Positions 52,201 through 61,115 of a stretch of 64,000 nucleotides of DNA are shown one piece after another. The DNA lies in assembly GCF_013618635.1 (NCBI RefSeq), contig NZ_JABLSJ010000001.1:124001-188000 (forward strand), written 5' to 3'. A model generated the notes under the pieces. It did no database searches. It had not been told where the DNA came from and worked only from the letters and a program-made list of their open reading frames with translations. The DNA is from Thalassobacillus sp. CUG 92003 (lineage in GTDB: Bacteria; Bacillota; Bacilli; Bacillales; Halobacillaceae). Positions within the stretch are counted from its first letter, which is position 1; every line of letters begins with the position of its first letter. Both the position numbers and the translations under genes were made by a program.

Positions 52201-53160
52201 GTGCTGGCTGTGGATGGAGGCAACAGTAAGACGCATGCTGTCATTGTAAATGAACAAGGTGAAATGTTGGGAGAAGGCAGAGCTGAGGGAACCAATTACC
52301 AAACAGTGGGGAACGACACGTTTTTAAATCATCTAAGAGAAGCTATATATGAAGCTCTAGATCAAGGTCGTCTCCAAATTCAGGACATAGATTTTACGCA
52401 GTATGGCTTAGCCGGGGCTGATCGGGAGAAGGACTTTCGCAATCTTCGCTCGTTACTCGGCTCCCTGCCCTTTCCTGATTGGAGTTTGGAGTGTGATACG
52501 TTGCAAGGACTTCGGATAGACAATCCTGGCCATGCAGGAGTTGTCCTAATTTGCGGAGCTGGTACCAATGCAGCCGGGAGAACCGAGAATGGCGAAACGA
52601 TCCAAATAGGTGGATTTGGCTATAGATACGGTGATGCTGCCGGCGGCGCCTATATCGCGTTGCAAGCATTTCGAGCGGCTGTTCGCTCCTGGGAAGGCAG
52701 AGGGGAAAAGACGATACTTGAAAAAACGCTTCCCAGCGGGCTTGGTTTTCAAAATATGAAAGCGTTGTATGATTTTGCCTTAGACAACCCTAAGTATTCC
52801 ATTCCTTTAAGAGTCACTCTAACCGTGCATGAAGCGGCAGATTCAGGAGATGAAAAAGCTGTCTCGATCCTGAAACAGGTAGGAAAAGAATTAGGCCGGG
52901 CCGGAATTGCAGTGGTCAATCATTTGCCAGATTTGAAACGAGCGACTGTTCCTATTGTTCTGAATGGTTCCATTCTCCAGCAGGGCAAAAACCAGTACTT
53001 AATGGAGAGTTTAACAACCACCTTACAACGTGCTGATTTTGACAGTCGGATCATTAATAGACATATAGCGCCTGTGTACGGTTCCGTTATGCTTGCTTTC
53101 GATCAATTAGGTATCGAGAGTGACGCGTCTATTGTTAACCGATGGGAGGGGGTAAAATGA
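52201..53160 (+). CDS. BadF/BadG-type sugar kinase (GlcNAc/MurNAc kinase-like)
   Basis: 319 residues, ASKHA fold. The N-terminal phosphate loop is AVDGGNSKTHAVIV; the second motif is VVLICGAGTNAAGR (about 120) and GGFGYRYGDAAGGAYIAL follows, as in N-acetylglucosamine kinases and MurK. It should phosphorylate the imported amino sugar at C6. GTG 52201 has no clear ribosome binding site; it begins 13 bases after the permease stop, so coupling is likely, and a CTG at 52192 is also possible. The presence of a kinase fits ABC import, where sugars arrive unphosphorylated. Its stop overlaps the next start (ATGA). Confidence 0.85.
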   Translation: MLAVDGGNSKTHAVIVNEQGEMLGEGRAEGTNYQTVGNDTFLNHLREAIYEALDQGRLQIQDIDFTQYGLAGADREKDFRNLRSLLGSLPFPDWSLECDTLQGLRIDNPGHAGVVLICGAGTNAAGRTENGETIQIGGFGYRYGDAAGGAYIALQAFRAAVRSWEGRGEKTILEKTLPSGLGFQNMKALYDFALDNPKYSIPLRVTLTVHEAADSGDEKAVSILKQVGKELGRAGIAVVNHLPDLKRATVPIVLNGSILQQGKNQYLMESLTTTLQRADFDSRIINRHIAPVYGSVMLAFDQLGIESDASIVNRWEGVK

Positions 53161-54470
53161 GTAGTCAATCATTAAAAATTGCAGTCATTGGCGGAGGCTC
53201 CTCGTATACACCTGAACTTATTGAAGGGCTGATCAATCGGTACCATGAGCTCCCCGTTCAGGACTTGTACTTAGTTGATATAAAAGAGGGAGAAGAGAAA
53301 CTTCAGATTGTCGGAGCTCTAGTCAAGCGGATGTTCAAAAAAGCAAATCTCTCCGTTAATGTAAAATTGACGCTTGACCGAAAAGAAGCGATTGCAGGTG
53401 CTGATTTTATTCTGACTCAAATAAGGGTGGGGCTTTTGGAGGCAAGAGCTCGGGATGAACGGATTCCCTTGCGCTATCAGTGTATCGGGCAAGAAACGAC
53501 AGGAGCGGGAGGATTTTCCAAAGCGCTTCGTACCGTACCGGTTATACTGGATATTTGTAAAGAAATAGAAGCGTTAGCACCTGAAGCATTCCTGATTAAC
53601 TTTACGAATCCAGCAGGCATTGTGACTGAAGCTGTTGCGAAGTATTCGAATGTGAAGAGTATTGGCCTTTGTAATTTACCGATTGGAATAAAGAAGAAAC
53701 TGTCGGGTTATGCCGGGGTAAATACTGAAGATGTAGATATTGAGTGGGTCGGGATCAACCATTTGAATTGGACAACAAAGCTTAAAGTGAGAGGACAAGA
53801 CGTCATGCAAGAATTTCTTAAAAATCCTGCGGGTGACAATAGTTTCTCTGTTAAAAATATCCCTGATTTTGCCTGGGATGAAGACTTTCTCTCTTCATTA
53901 GGCGGCCTGCCCTGCGGTTATCTTCGCTACTACTATATGACAGACAAGATGCTGAACGATGAAATTGAAGCGGCCCATAACCAGGGGACCCGCGCAGAAG
54001 TAGTAAAAACGATTGAGGATGCGTTATTTAAAGTCTATCAAGATACTGAAGTCACTGAAAAACCCGAACAATTGGAACAAAGAGGAGGCGCCTATTATTC
54101 TCTTGCTGCCGTCAATCTCATATCTTCCATACATAACAACAAAAAAGATATACAAACGGTGAATATACAAAATAACGGCACAATGGATTTTTTAGAAGAT
54201 GAAGCCTCAATTGAAGTCAATTGTGTCATTGACGCAGAGGGCGCACACGCCATTGCGATCGATTCAGAGATTAAACCGCACATGCGAGGGCTGATCCAAA
54301 TCGTTAAAGCATTCGAGGAACTTACAGTGGAAGCAGCTGTGCATGGTGATTATCATACGGCTTTGCAGGCTTTGAATGTACATCCGCTCGTCCCATCAGT
54401 AGATAAAGCTAAAGCAATCTTGAACGATGTGTTAGAAGAAAATAAACATTACCTACCACAATTTCAATAA
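53157..54470 (+). CDS. Glycoside hydrolase family 4 (NAD- and metal-dependent phospho-glycosidase)
   Basis: 437 residues. ATG 53157 after GGGAGGGGG, four-base overlap with the kinase gene. The NAD-binding start is IAVIGGGSSYTPELIEGLI, followed by QIRVGLLEARARDE, NFTNPAGIVTEAV, the metal-site Cys in IGLCNLPIG and His in VGINHLNW. GH4 enzymes of this 6-phospho-beta-glucosidase type oxidise C3 and eliminate the aglycone from 6-phosphorylated sugars. In this operon the substrate may be a phosphorylated GlcNAc- or MurNAc-containing disaccharide. The assignment of family is firm, the substrate is a guess. Confidence 0.88.
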   Translation: MSSQSLKIAVIGGGSSYTPELIEGLINRYHELPVQDLYLVDIKEGEEKLQIVGALVKRMFKKANLSVNVKLTLDRKEAIAGADFILTQIRVGLLEARARDERIPLRYQCIGQETTGAGGFSKALRTVPVILDICKEIEALAPEAFLINFTNPAGIVTEAVAKYSNVKSIGLCNLPIGIKKKLSGYAGVNTEDVDIEWVGINHLNWTTKLKVRGQDVMQEFLKNPAGDNSFSVKNIPDFAWDEDFLSSLGGLPCGYLRYYYMTDKMLNDEIEAAHNQGTRAEVVKTIEDALFKVYQDTEVTEKPEQLEQRGGAYYSLAAVNLISSIHNNKKDIQTVNIQNNGTMDFLEDEASIEVNCVIDAEGAHAIAIDSEIKPHMRGLIQIVKAFEELTVEAAVHGDYHTALQALNVHPLVPSVDKAKAILNDVLEENKHYLPQFQ

Positions 54471-54491
54471 AGGACTGGAGGGAGGCATACA

Positions 54492-55640
54492 GTGAGAATC
54501 GGATTGGACTTATTTTTGGAAAGCGATTTTAAACGGTTTAATAACCAGCGGATTGGACTCTTAACGAATATAACAGGAGTGAATCAGTCTTTAGTCCCCG
54601 CCATTGATTTGTTCGATAAACACCCCGGCATCCATTTGACAGCCCTTTTCAGCCCGGAACATGGCATTCGCGGGGATATAAAAGAAGGGGAAGAAGTAAG
54701 TTCATATACGGATCCTTATACTCAACTGCCTATTTATAGTTTGTATGGAGAAAATAGAGTCCCGTCAGAGGCTATGATGGATGAGGTAGACGTCATCGTA
54801 TTTGATCTTCAGGATATAGGGTCCCGCTATTATACATTCATTTATTCCATGGCTAATGTCATGGAAGCATGTGAAAAATGGAATAAGCAGCTTGTTGTTT
54901 TAGATAGACCCAATCCCATCTCAGGCGCAAAGACTGAAGGAAATATCGTTGAAAAAGAGCTGAGGTCGTTCGTAGGAATGCTGCCGATTGCCAATCGACA
55001 CGGCATGACAGTGGCCGAGTTAGCCAAAATGTTCAAGCATGAGTTTGGCTATGCGTGTGATTTAACCGTCATACCCATGCAGGGATGGAAAAGAGACATG
55101 TACTTTGACGATACTCCGTTATTTTGGGTTCCACCCACTCCGAATGTGACGCACACAGATATGATGACGCTCTACACAGGGACATGCCTGTTGGAGGGAA
55201 CAAATTTATCAGAAGGACGAGGAACGACCAAACCTTTCGAGGTTGTAGGTGCTCCCTTCATTGATGGAAATCAGCTGGCAGAAGAATTCAACAACCAACA
55301 CCTACCTGGCGTGAAAGCTAGGCCAATGTCATTTATTCCTAACACCCAAAAGTTTGAAAATGAAATTTGCGGCGGTATACAGCTGCATGTCGTTAACAAA
55401 GAAGCGATACAATCTCTCAAAACGGGGGTCAAATTGCTCGAAACGGTAGCTCGGCTCTATCCCGATAAGGTTCAATTCCACAAGGACGAACAGGATCAAT
55501 ATTTCTTTGACCTCTTAGCAGGGACAAAAACATTAAGAAACCAAATCATGACGAGCACGACTGATAACTTTTTAGCTGCTTGCGAGTCGCAAATCGCTAC
55601 GTTCAATGAAGTTAGAGCACCATATTTACTTTATAGTTAG
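54492..55640 (+). CDS. Leaderless exo-beta-N-acetylmuramidase, NamZ/DUF1343 (GH171) family
   Basis: 382 residues. GTG 54492 behind GGAGGGAGG. DUF1343 motifs are complete: IGLLTNITGVNQSL, FSPEHGIRGD, PIYSLYGENRVPS, DLQDIGSRYYTFIYSM, LDRPNPISG and EGTNLSEGRGTTKPFEVVG. NamZ of B. subtilis releases MurNAc from the non-reducing end of glycans and is exported. Here the protein begins directly with the catalytic domain, without any signal peptide, so it should act on imported fragments in the cytoplasm. It lies nine bases before murQ, whose product uses the phosphorylated MurNAc. Confidence 0.9.
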   Translation: MRIGLDLFLESDFKRFNNQRIGLLTNITGVNQSLVPAIDLFDKHPGIHLTALFSPEHGIRGDIKEGEEVSSYTDPYTQLPIYSLYGENRVPSEAMMDEVDVIVFDLQDIGSRYYTFIYSMANVMEACEKWNKQLVVLDRPNPISGAKTEGNIVEKELRSFVGMLPIANRHGMTVAELAKMFKHEFGYACDLTVIPMQGWKRDMYFDDTPLFWVPPTPNVTHTDMMTLYTGTCLLEGTNLSEGRGTTKPFEVVGAPFIDGNQLAEEFNNQHLPGVKARPMSFIPNTQKFENEICGGIQLHVVNKEAIQSLKTGVKLLETVARLYPDKVQFHKDEQDQYFFDLLAGTKTLRNQIMTSTTDNFLAACESQIATFNEVRAPYLLYS

Positions 55641-55649
55641 GGTGATAGA

Positions 55650-56582
55650 ATGGAGAACCTTTACGAATTACCAACCGAAATGCAAAACAAACATTCATTG
55701 AATATGGATAAATTACCAACACGAGAGATTTTAACAATCATAAATAATGAAGACCAAACTGTAGCGACGTGCGTACAAGAAGCGCTTCCAGAAATCGAAC
55801 AAGCCGTCGATCTTATATTTGAGTCTATATCTCAAGGTGGCCGTTTATTTTATGTCGGTGCCGGTACAAGCGGGAGACTCGGTGTACTAGATGCCGTGGA
55901 ATGTCCGCCCACCTTTAGCACACCCCCTGAACTGGTCCAAGGCATTATTGCGGGTGGTGAAACAGCCATCTTTAAAGCAGTTGAAGGCGCAGAAGACAAT
56001 GAAGATCTAGGAGCAGACGATCTGATCGATAGAGGCATTTCTAAACAAGATGTCGTCGTTGGTGTTGCTGCAAGCGGAAGAACGCCATACGTGAAAGGCG
56101 CATTAGCATATGCTCGCAAAATAGGAGCACGGACAATTAGTTTGTCCAGCAACCAGGAAGCGAAAATCAGTAAGGACGCCCAAGTGTGTATTTATGTGAA
56201 TACAGGACCGGAGATACTAACAGGTTCGACGCGTATGAAAGCAGCTACAGCCCATAAACTAGTTCTGAACATGTTAACGACCACCATTATGGTGAAAAGC
56301 GGAAAAGTGTATGAAAATTTGATGGTTGATCTGCATGCAAGTAACGAAAAACTGAGAAAACGCGCCATCAGTATGGTTTCCAATATTACAGAGGTATCTG
56401 CTGAAGAAGCGGAAAGCGTATTAGAACGCACGAATTATGAAGTGAAGCCTGCTATCGTGATGATAAAAGCAGGCTTAGACGCTCATAAAGCCCAAGAATA
56501 CCTCCGTGAAGCGAAAGGGTTTATACGACAAGCTGTAGAGATGGCTCTAGCATCGCAGACACCTAATGATATAAAGCTTTAA
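55650..56582 (+). CDS. murQ: N-acetylmuramic acid 6-phosphate etherase
   Basis: 310 residues, cytoplasmic. SIS domain with GAGTSGRLGVLDAVECPPTF (about 69-88) and the family signature GSTRMKAATAHKLVLNM (about 191-207), plus a C-terminal helical end (KAQEYLREAKGFIRQAV). MurQ splits the D-lactyl ether of MurNAc-6-phosphate to GlcNAc-6-phosphate and D-lactate. It makes the peptidoglycan-sugar role of the operon firm. GGTGATAGA precedes the ATG; the spacing to the NamZ stop is nine bases. A terminator about 140 bases downstream ends the operon. Confidence 0.95.
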   Translation: MENLYELPTEMQNKHSLNMDKLPTREILTIINNEDQTVATCVQEALPEIEQAVDLIFESISQGGRLFYVGAGTSGRLGVLDAVECPPTFSTPPELVQGIIAGGETAIFKAVEGAEDNEDLGADDLIDRGISKQDVVVGVAASGRTPYVKGALAYARKIGARTISLSSNQEAKISKDAQVCIYVNTGPEILTGSTRMKAATAHKLVLNMLTTTIMVKSGKVYENLMVDLHASNEKLRKRAISMVSNITEVSAEEAESVLERTNYEVKPAIVMIKAGLDAHKAQEYLREAKGFIRQAVEMALASQTPNDIKL

Positions 56583-56719
56583 TAATAATGCTTCAACTAG
56601 TCTAGGGTAAGCGTTAGGCCACTCTTAGACTTTTGTTATATGGTACTAATAACCAGAGGAAAAAGTAAGATTTGAATCGTGAAGTTTGAGGGAGAAGGAA
56701 GAGTCCTCTCTTCTTATTA

Positions 56720-56752
56720 AAAGCGCAGCTCATTATCAAGCTGCGCTTTATT
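56720..56752 (+). terminator. Rho-independent terminator of the murQ operon
   Basis: AAAGCGCAGCT (56720-56730) pairs perfectly with AGCTGCGCTTT (56739-56749) around an eight-base loop. Confidence 0.8.
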
Positions 56753-56756
56753 CGCT

Positions 56757-56933
56757 ATTGTGTGTTGTCCGAAATATATTCTTTCACGACTTCGTAGACA
56801 TAGTCCTGGTTTGCTGCTGCTGTGTCTGGATTATAATCGCCGCTATTTATCTTGTTGTTGGATAGCGTGCGAATGCCGAGGTAAAGGACCTCATAGGATT
56901 TGGCGATTTAAGCGCCGGCCGCTCCTTCTGTCA
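56757..56933 (-). pseudogene. C-terminal fragment of a nucleoside phosphorylase/MTA-SAH nucleosidase-like protein
   Basis: On the - strand the stretch reads EGAAGA, a stop, then IAKSYEVLYLGIRTLSNN and AANQDYVYEVVKEYIS to a natural TAG at 56757. This matches the C-terminal end of phosphorylase-superfamily nucleosidases, where the E-x-AA segment carries the catalytic Glu region. The 5' part is cut off at the IS21 element, and an in-frame stop lies in the remaining piece. Confidence 0.6.
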
Positions 56934-57049
56934 AGGACGTTTATTTTAAACAAAATCGTCGGGTTAAAATTTTACAAAGCTGCCAACTTATTTCAGCTTT
57001 GTTTTTCATTCGGAAACTTGGCCATCAATAGAAAACACCCTTGAATGGT

Positions 57050-57715
57050 GAAGTAATCGATCTAATATTGCTTTAGCGATAATTCCCTCCCCCTAAAACC
57101 TCTCCCCACTGGCTGAACGTCTTGTTCGACCTTAGAATAATAGAGCTATTCTCATACCTACGGCTAATTATTTGAAATAAATAATGCCCCCCATGGTCTG
57201 TTAAATTCAAATAACCCATTTCGTCGATGAGAGAGAAGGCTTAGCGATTCCTCTCATTTTCTTATCCAATTTCCCTTGGTCATCTGCTGTCTCAAGGGAC
57301 GTAACGAGTTCCTGCGCTGTCATAAAATACGTTTTCAACCCTTTGCTTATGGCTTCTAGTGCGATCGAAACCGCAAGGTGTGTTTACCAACATAAGGTGG
57401 CCAAGGAAAACAAGATTCTGATTTTGTTCAATGAAACTGAGGCTAATATATTCTTCGATGTCCCTTCGGTTGACCCCACTAATACGATCAAAGTCAAAAC
57501 GTATCCAACGTCTTCTTGAAAGGTAAGCGGGACAGCCTCAATAAAGTTTCCCTGCTTCTCTCGATTCTAGCTTGGTTTTCCACTTCCAGTAGTCGCTCAA
57601 GGAAGACGTGATATGGTATATTATCTTTAGAAGCTTCTTCAATGAGGTTACGCCATTCCAATTGGATGGTGGATAGTTTAAGGGATTCACAGTATGTATC
57701 AATCACCTGATTCAT
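57050..57715 (-). pseudogene. istB: IS21 helper ATPase IstB, frameshifted
   Basis: ATG 57715 starts an intact N-terminal piece (LKLSTIQLEWRNLIEEA, FLERLLEVENQARIERSRE). After loss of frame around 57494, later pieces are still readable on the - strand: LIDEMGYLNLTDHGGHYLFQ (Walker B region), ISRRYENSSIILRSNKTFSQ, and after another shift the AKAILDRLLHH-type end. The family loads the transposase onto target DNA. Confidence 0.75.
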
Positions 57716-57718
57716 CGC

Positions 57719-58440
57719 TTATCGCTCTCCCTCTTGAAGAAATCGGTCGTAGACGCTTAGTGGGCGAACAGCGACCTCAACATCTGATGCAGCGTAAAAG
57801 GTGCCAGCCTTTGAACGCTGCTTTTTTCTTATCAGAGGTAAGATCTTATCATCTGTGGTGTAGGTAAGAATGGCTTCGCCATGGTGGTAAACGGTAATCC
57901 TTCCATCCAGGGTTTCCTTAATCATGACTTCATGCCCTGCATAAGTAGACTCATAAGAATATTTCGAGCGTGAAAGTTTAGCACACCATTCCTTCCTATT
58001 TTCCGAATAGGTGAGATAGCTTACTTCATATTTGGAAGGGAGAGAATCGAGAGATTCTTTCATTCATAACTCTACAGGCTTCCGTTCTGTCGCAGAGTGA
58101 ACACGTTGATTCGCGGTATCTTCTACCCACCTCATGAGTGTCCGGTTCAAATCCTGTAAGGGTTGGACAGAAGATGTCTCTAACCATCCATGTAGCCAAT
58201 GAATCGTTCTACCTTTCATTTTGTTTGAGGACGATAAGGTCGGTGGACCTTGGGGGTAAACCTGTAATGATCCACAAAGTCCAAGAACTTTTCGTTCCAC
58301 TCAATTTCAGGGACTTAAGGATTTAACCGTATGACGATGCATACCTAAGAGATGGGCAATGTCCGTATAAGACATCCCACGTTCTAGTCATTCTTTCACC
58401 TTTCGTCGCTCTCCCTCCAGCTTCATAAATTAAATCTCCC
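57719..58440 (-). pseudogene. istA: IS21 transposase IstA, heavily deleted
   Basis: Three relics on the - strand: an N-terminal helix-turn-helix piece (RGMSYTDIAHLLGMHRHTVK, about 58320-58400), the end of the catalytic core (TLMRWVEDTANQRVHSATER, 58064-58150), and an intact C-terminal piece of 114 residues (57719-58063) with SLPSKYEVSYLTYS and VRPLSVYDRFLQEGER. Most of the DDE core is missing. Confidence 0.75.
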
Positions 58441-58523
58441 CCTTTAAGGAATCAATTTAATTATGAAGCTGTTGAAATTTAAGGCGACGATTTTGTATGT
58501 TTTTAGCCGACTATATTGTCCAT

Positions 58524-59526
58524 TTTAAATGCGATTCTTTCAAGGTGCAGGCGTTGAATATACTGTTCCGTTGATTGCAGGCGCTTTTGCTGCCAGAGGT
58601 TTTCAATCGAGACGATGCCGAACACGATTTGGGATTCAAGTTTGCGCCGTTGTTCAGTGGCGAGGAGGGCACGTCGGCTTTCGATAGCGTATCAATCGAT
58701 GGGCGGGTATTTAGAGAGAACGTTACGAATTACAACAGTAAAAACCAGAGCCACTTCCAATTATGGTAGTGGCTCACTTATGGCACGAGTGGATCATTTT
58801 CTTGTCCGAGGTGAGTCATAAGATGGCACGGTTGGGTTATTTCAATGGCTGTAAACATTTCGCAAATCGAAAGGTTTCACGTTTGGCGGGCTGCCGATTT
58901 TAACAGTAAGTAACTCTTTGTTAAATCTCTTTTTTGAACAGCCGGATGAGGGACTCTTACTGCGTATCAGCATGAATACCTGACAGTGGTCGTGTCGTGT
59001 ACCCAACTGAGCTTCAAGCGTTTGGCGTTGGCCCGGATTTTTACATGAATGGTCGCTCGCCCCTTCCGGCTGAAAGAAGGTATTATGCTGTTTCAAGCCT
59101 CGAGGAACTCGCCTCTAATAATATTAAATCCGGCATTCAATTAAAATACAAAATATTTCAAAAAAACAAAAAAGTCATTGACCAACATAAACATATGATG
59201 TATATTCTAAACATCAACACAATTAAGTTAATAAGATACTACGTAACGATGCGGAATATCCACCTTGCATTAGTTATGAAAGATTAAGATAATTTTACAC
59301 CTTGTTGGAAGCGATTTCAATTAAGGCAAGAAAGTTTAATTTACGCATTTTGCTTAGTAATAGTCTATAAAGTACAAAAATTGAAGGCGCATTAATTAAG
59401 TTTGTGAAGCTTTGGACAATCACTTTACTTTGAAAGGGGTGATACGGTAGATAAATTTTAAACAAAAAAGTGATTGATGTGCTGAATTGGAACATTATTT
59501 ATCTCAAATTCTAGAGGAGGAAGAAG
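58524..59526. other. Gene debris without a convincing intact gene
   Basis: About 1 kb. On the - strand 58540-58720 reads as protein-like text with one stop (RRALLATEQRRKLESQIVFG, IENLWQQKRLQSTEQYIQR). On the + strand 58865-58980 reads KRFTFGGLPILTVSNSLLNL and 58997-59110 reads TELQAFGVGPDFYMNGRSPL. None has a start with a ribosome binding site, and I cannot name them. The last 230 bases are AT-rich and must hold the promoter of the tct operon. Confidence 0.35.
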
Positions 59527-60561
59527 ATGTTGAAAGTTGGATTATTGAAAAAAAGTGTTGGTTTATTTTTTTTAGCGCTTATTTTAGTTTTAGCTGCCTG
59601 TGGAAATACCGAAGAGACTAGTAATGCTGAAGGTAGTAATGAAGAGTCAAGTGACGGTGGTGGAGAGTATCCAACAAAACCGATTGAAGTTCTAATAGGA
59701 TTTGACCCTGGAGGAGGTAGTGACCAGTTGGCTCAGCTGACACAACCCTACCTTAAAGATTACCTCGGTGGTTCTTTTGCTAATGAATACAAACCAGGTG
59801 CTTCTGGAGGGATAGCTTGGACTTCGATTGCTCAACAAACAGAAAATGATGGATATACAATTACTATCACCCCATCCCCCCAGGTTGTCACGAACTATCT
59901 AATTAATTCTGAACTTCAATATACTCTTGATGATTTTGACCCTATAGCAAATGTAGTAACAGACCCAGCTGTGATAGTGGTGCCAAGCGATAGCGAATTT
60001 GATACTTATGAAGATTTTGCAAAGTATTTAGAAGAAAACCCTAAAGGATTGAATGTATCTCATTCTGGTGTGGGTGGTGATGATTTTTTCTCGCTGCTAA
60101 GGTGGAAAAGACAAACTGATCTAGATGTTGAAATGGTTCCTTATGATGGGGACGGTCCATCCTGGCAGGCTGCTGCCGGAGGAGATGTCGATGCTAGTTT
60201 CAATAACCTTGGTGTAGTTTTTTCACAAATTAAAGAAGGTAATTTGAAAGCGCTAGCTTTAATGAGCGAAGAAAGAAATGAAATGTTACCGGACGTTCCG
60301 ACTTTAAAGGAATTAGGTGTCGATGTGGTAGCAGGATCTTCTCGTGGGTATAGTGCGCCTAAAGGCATACCGGAAGAAGCAAAACAAAAATTATACGAAG
60401 CATTTGAAAAACTGAGTGAAGATGAAGAATTTAAAGAACAGTTAAAAGAAGTGGCACTTCCTCTCGATGTCAAAGTCGGAGAAGAATATGCTGACTACTT
60501 AAAACAAGAAGAAGAAGTATCCTCAGAAATTTGGGAAGAAGTCAAGCATGAATATGAATAA
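59527..60561 (+). CDS. TctC/Bug-family substrate-binding lipoprotein
   Basis: 344 residues. ATG behind GAGGAGGAAG. Lipobox VLAAC at about residue 25. The Bug/TctC fold is shown by YPTKPIEVLIGFDPGGGSDQ (about 50-69), KPGASGGIAWT, ITPSPQVVTNYLI, and the late SRGYSAPKGIPEEAKQKLYE. It captures a carboxylate outside the cell for the TctAB importer encoded next. The ligand is unknown; citrate and other di- or tricarboxylates are typical. Confidence 0.92.
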   Translation: MLKVGLLKKSVGLFFLALILVLAACGNTEETSNAEGSNEESSDGGGEYPTKPIEVLIGFDPGGGSDQLAQLTQPYLKDYLGGSFANEYKPGASGGIAWTSIAQQTENDGYTITITPSPQVVTNYLINSELQYTLDDFDPIANVVTDPAVIVVPSDSEFDTYEDFAKYLEENPKGLNVSHSGVGGDDFFSLLRWKRQTDLDVEMVPYDGDGPSWQAAAGGDVDASFNNLGVVFSQIKEGNLKALALMSEERNEMLPDVPTLKELGVDVVAGSSRGYSAPKGIPEEAKQKLYEAFEKLSEDEEFKEQLKEVALPLDVKVGEEYADYLKQEEEVSSEIWEEVKHEYE

Positions 60562-60640
60562 ATAAATCCGTAACTAAATTAGGTTGGGGAGGAGAAGGTG
60601 GATCTTCTTCTCTCAATCTATTAAAGAGGAGGTTTATGGA

Positions 60641-61099
60641 ATGTCAACTTTGATAAAACATTCCGTGGCGAGCATCTTGGTTTTAGTTTTCGCCATTGTG
60701 TTCTATATTGAATCTCTAAAATTGCCAGAAACAGCTGCAAGGTTGCCTCAAGTGATAATCATTGTTATAGCATTCCTGGCAGTTGCTATGTTTGTTGAGG
60801 CGTTCATAAAACGTAATAAAACAAAAACAGCCAATAATGAGGCAGAAGGGGAAGATATAGAAAAAATAAACGTTATACGATTATTGGTTTTTGGGGCAGC
60901 AATTGCACTTTACATATTTCTAATAAATATAATCGGCTATTTGATTATTACTCCTATTTTTAGTTTCTTAACCTTAATGTATTTAAAAGCTACAAAGCTA
61001 AGAATAGCAATTCTACTTTCTATAGGATTCACAGCTTTTATTTATGGGCTATTTGTAGAATTCCTATCTATCCCTATCCCTATGGGAATTTTAGCATAG
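60641..61099 (+). CDS. Tripartite tricarboxylate transporter, small membrane subunit TctB
   Basis: 152 residues with four hydrophobic helices. ATG 60641 behind GAGGAGG; the longer upstream frame lacks a site. The first helix (SVASILVLVFAIVFYIES) and PETAARLPQVI are typical of TctB. The TctA gene follows after 16 bases. Confidence 0.88.
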   Translation: MSTLIKHSVASILVLVFAIVFYIESLKLPETAARLPQVIIIVIAFLAVAMFVEAFIKRNKTKTANNEAEGEDIEKINVIRLLVFGAAIALYIFLINIIGYLIITPIFSFLTLMYLKATKLRIAILLSIGFTAFIYGLFVEFLSIPIPMGILA

Positions 61100-61115
61100 A
61101 GAGGAGGAAATGAAT

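Larger units (their letters stand above)
56934..58523 (-). mobile_element. Degenerate IS21-family insertion sequence
   Basis: The ends carry imperfect inverted repeats: ACAAAATCGTCG near 56953 faces CGACGATTTTGT near 58481. Outside both lie GGACG/GTCC-type ends, with a small deletion in one copy. Inside are istB and istA relics on the - strand, in the IS21 order with a 5-base gap. Frameshifts and stops in both genes show that it is dead. It truncates the nucleosidase-like gene on its left. Confidence 0.75.

Noticed and set aside
58575-58769. A 64-codon + strand open frame
   Set aside because: No ribosome binding site, and the opposite strand reads at least as well; treated as debris.
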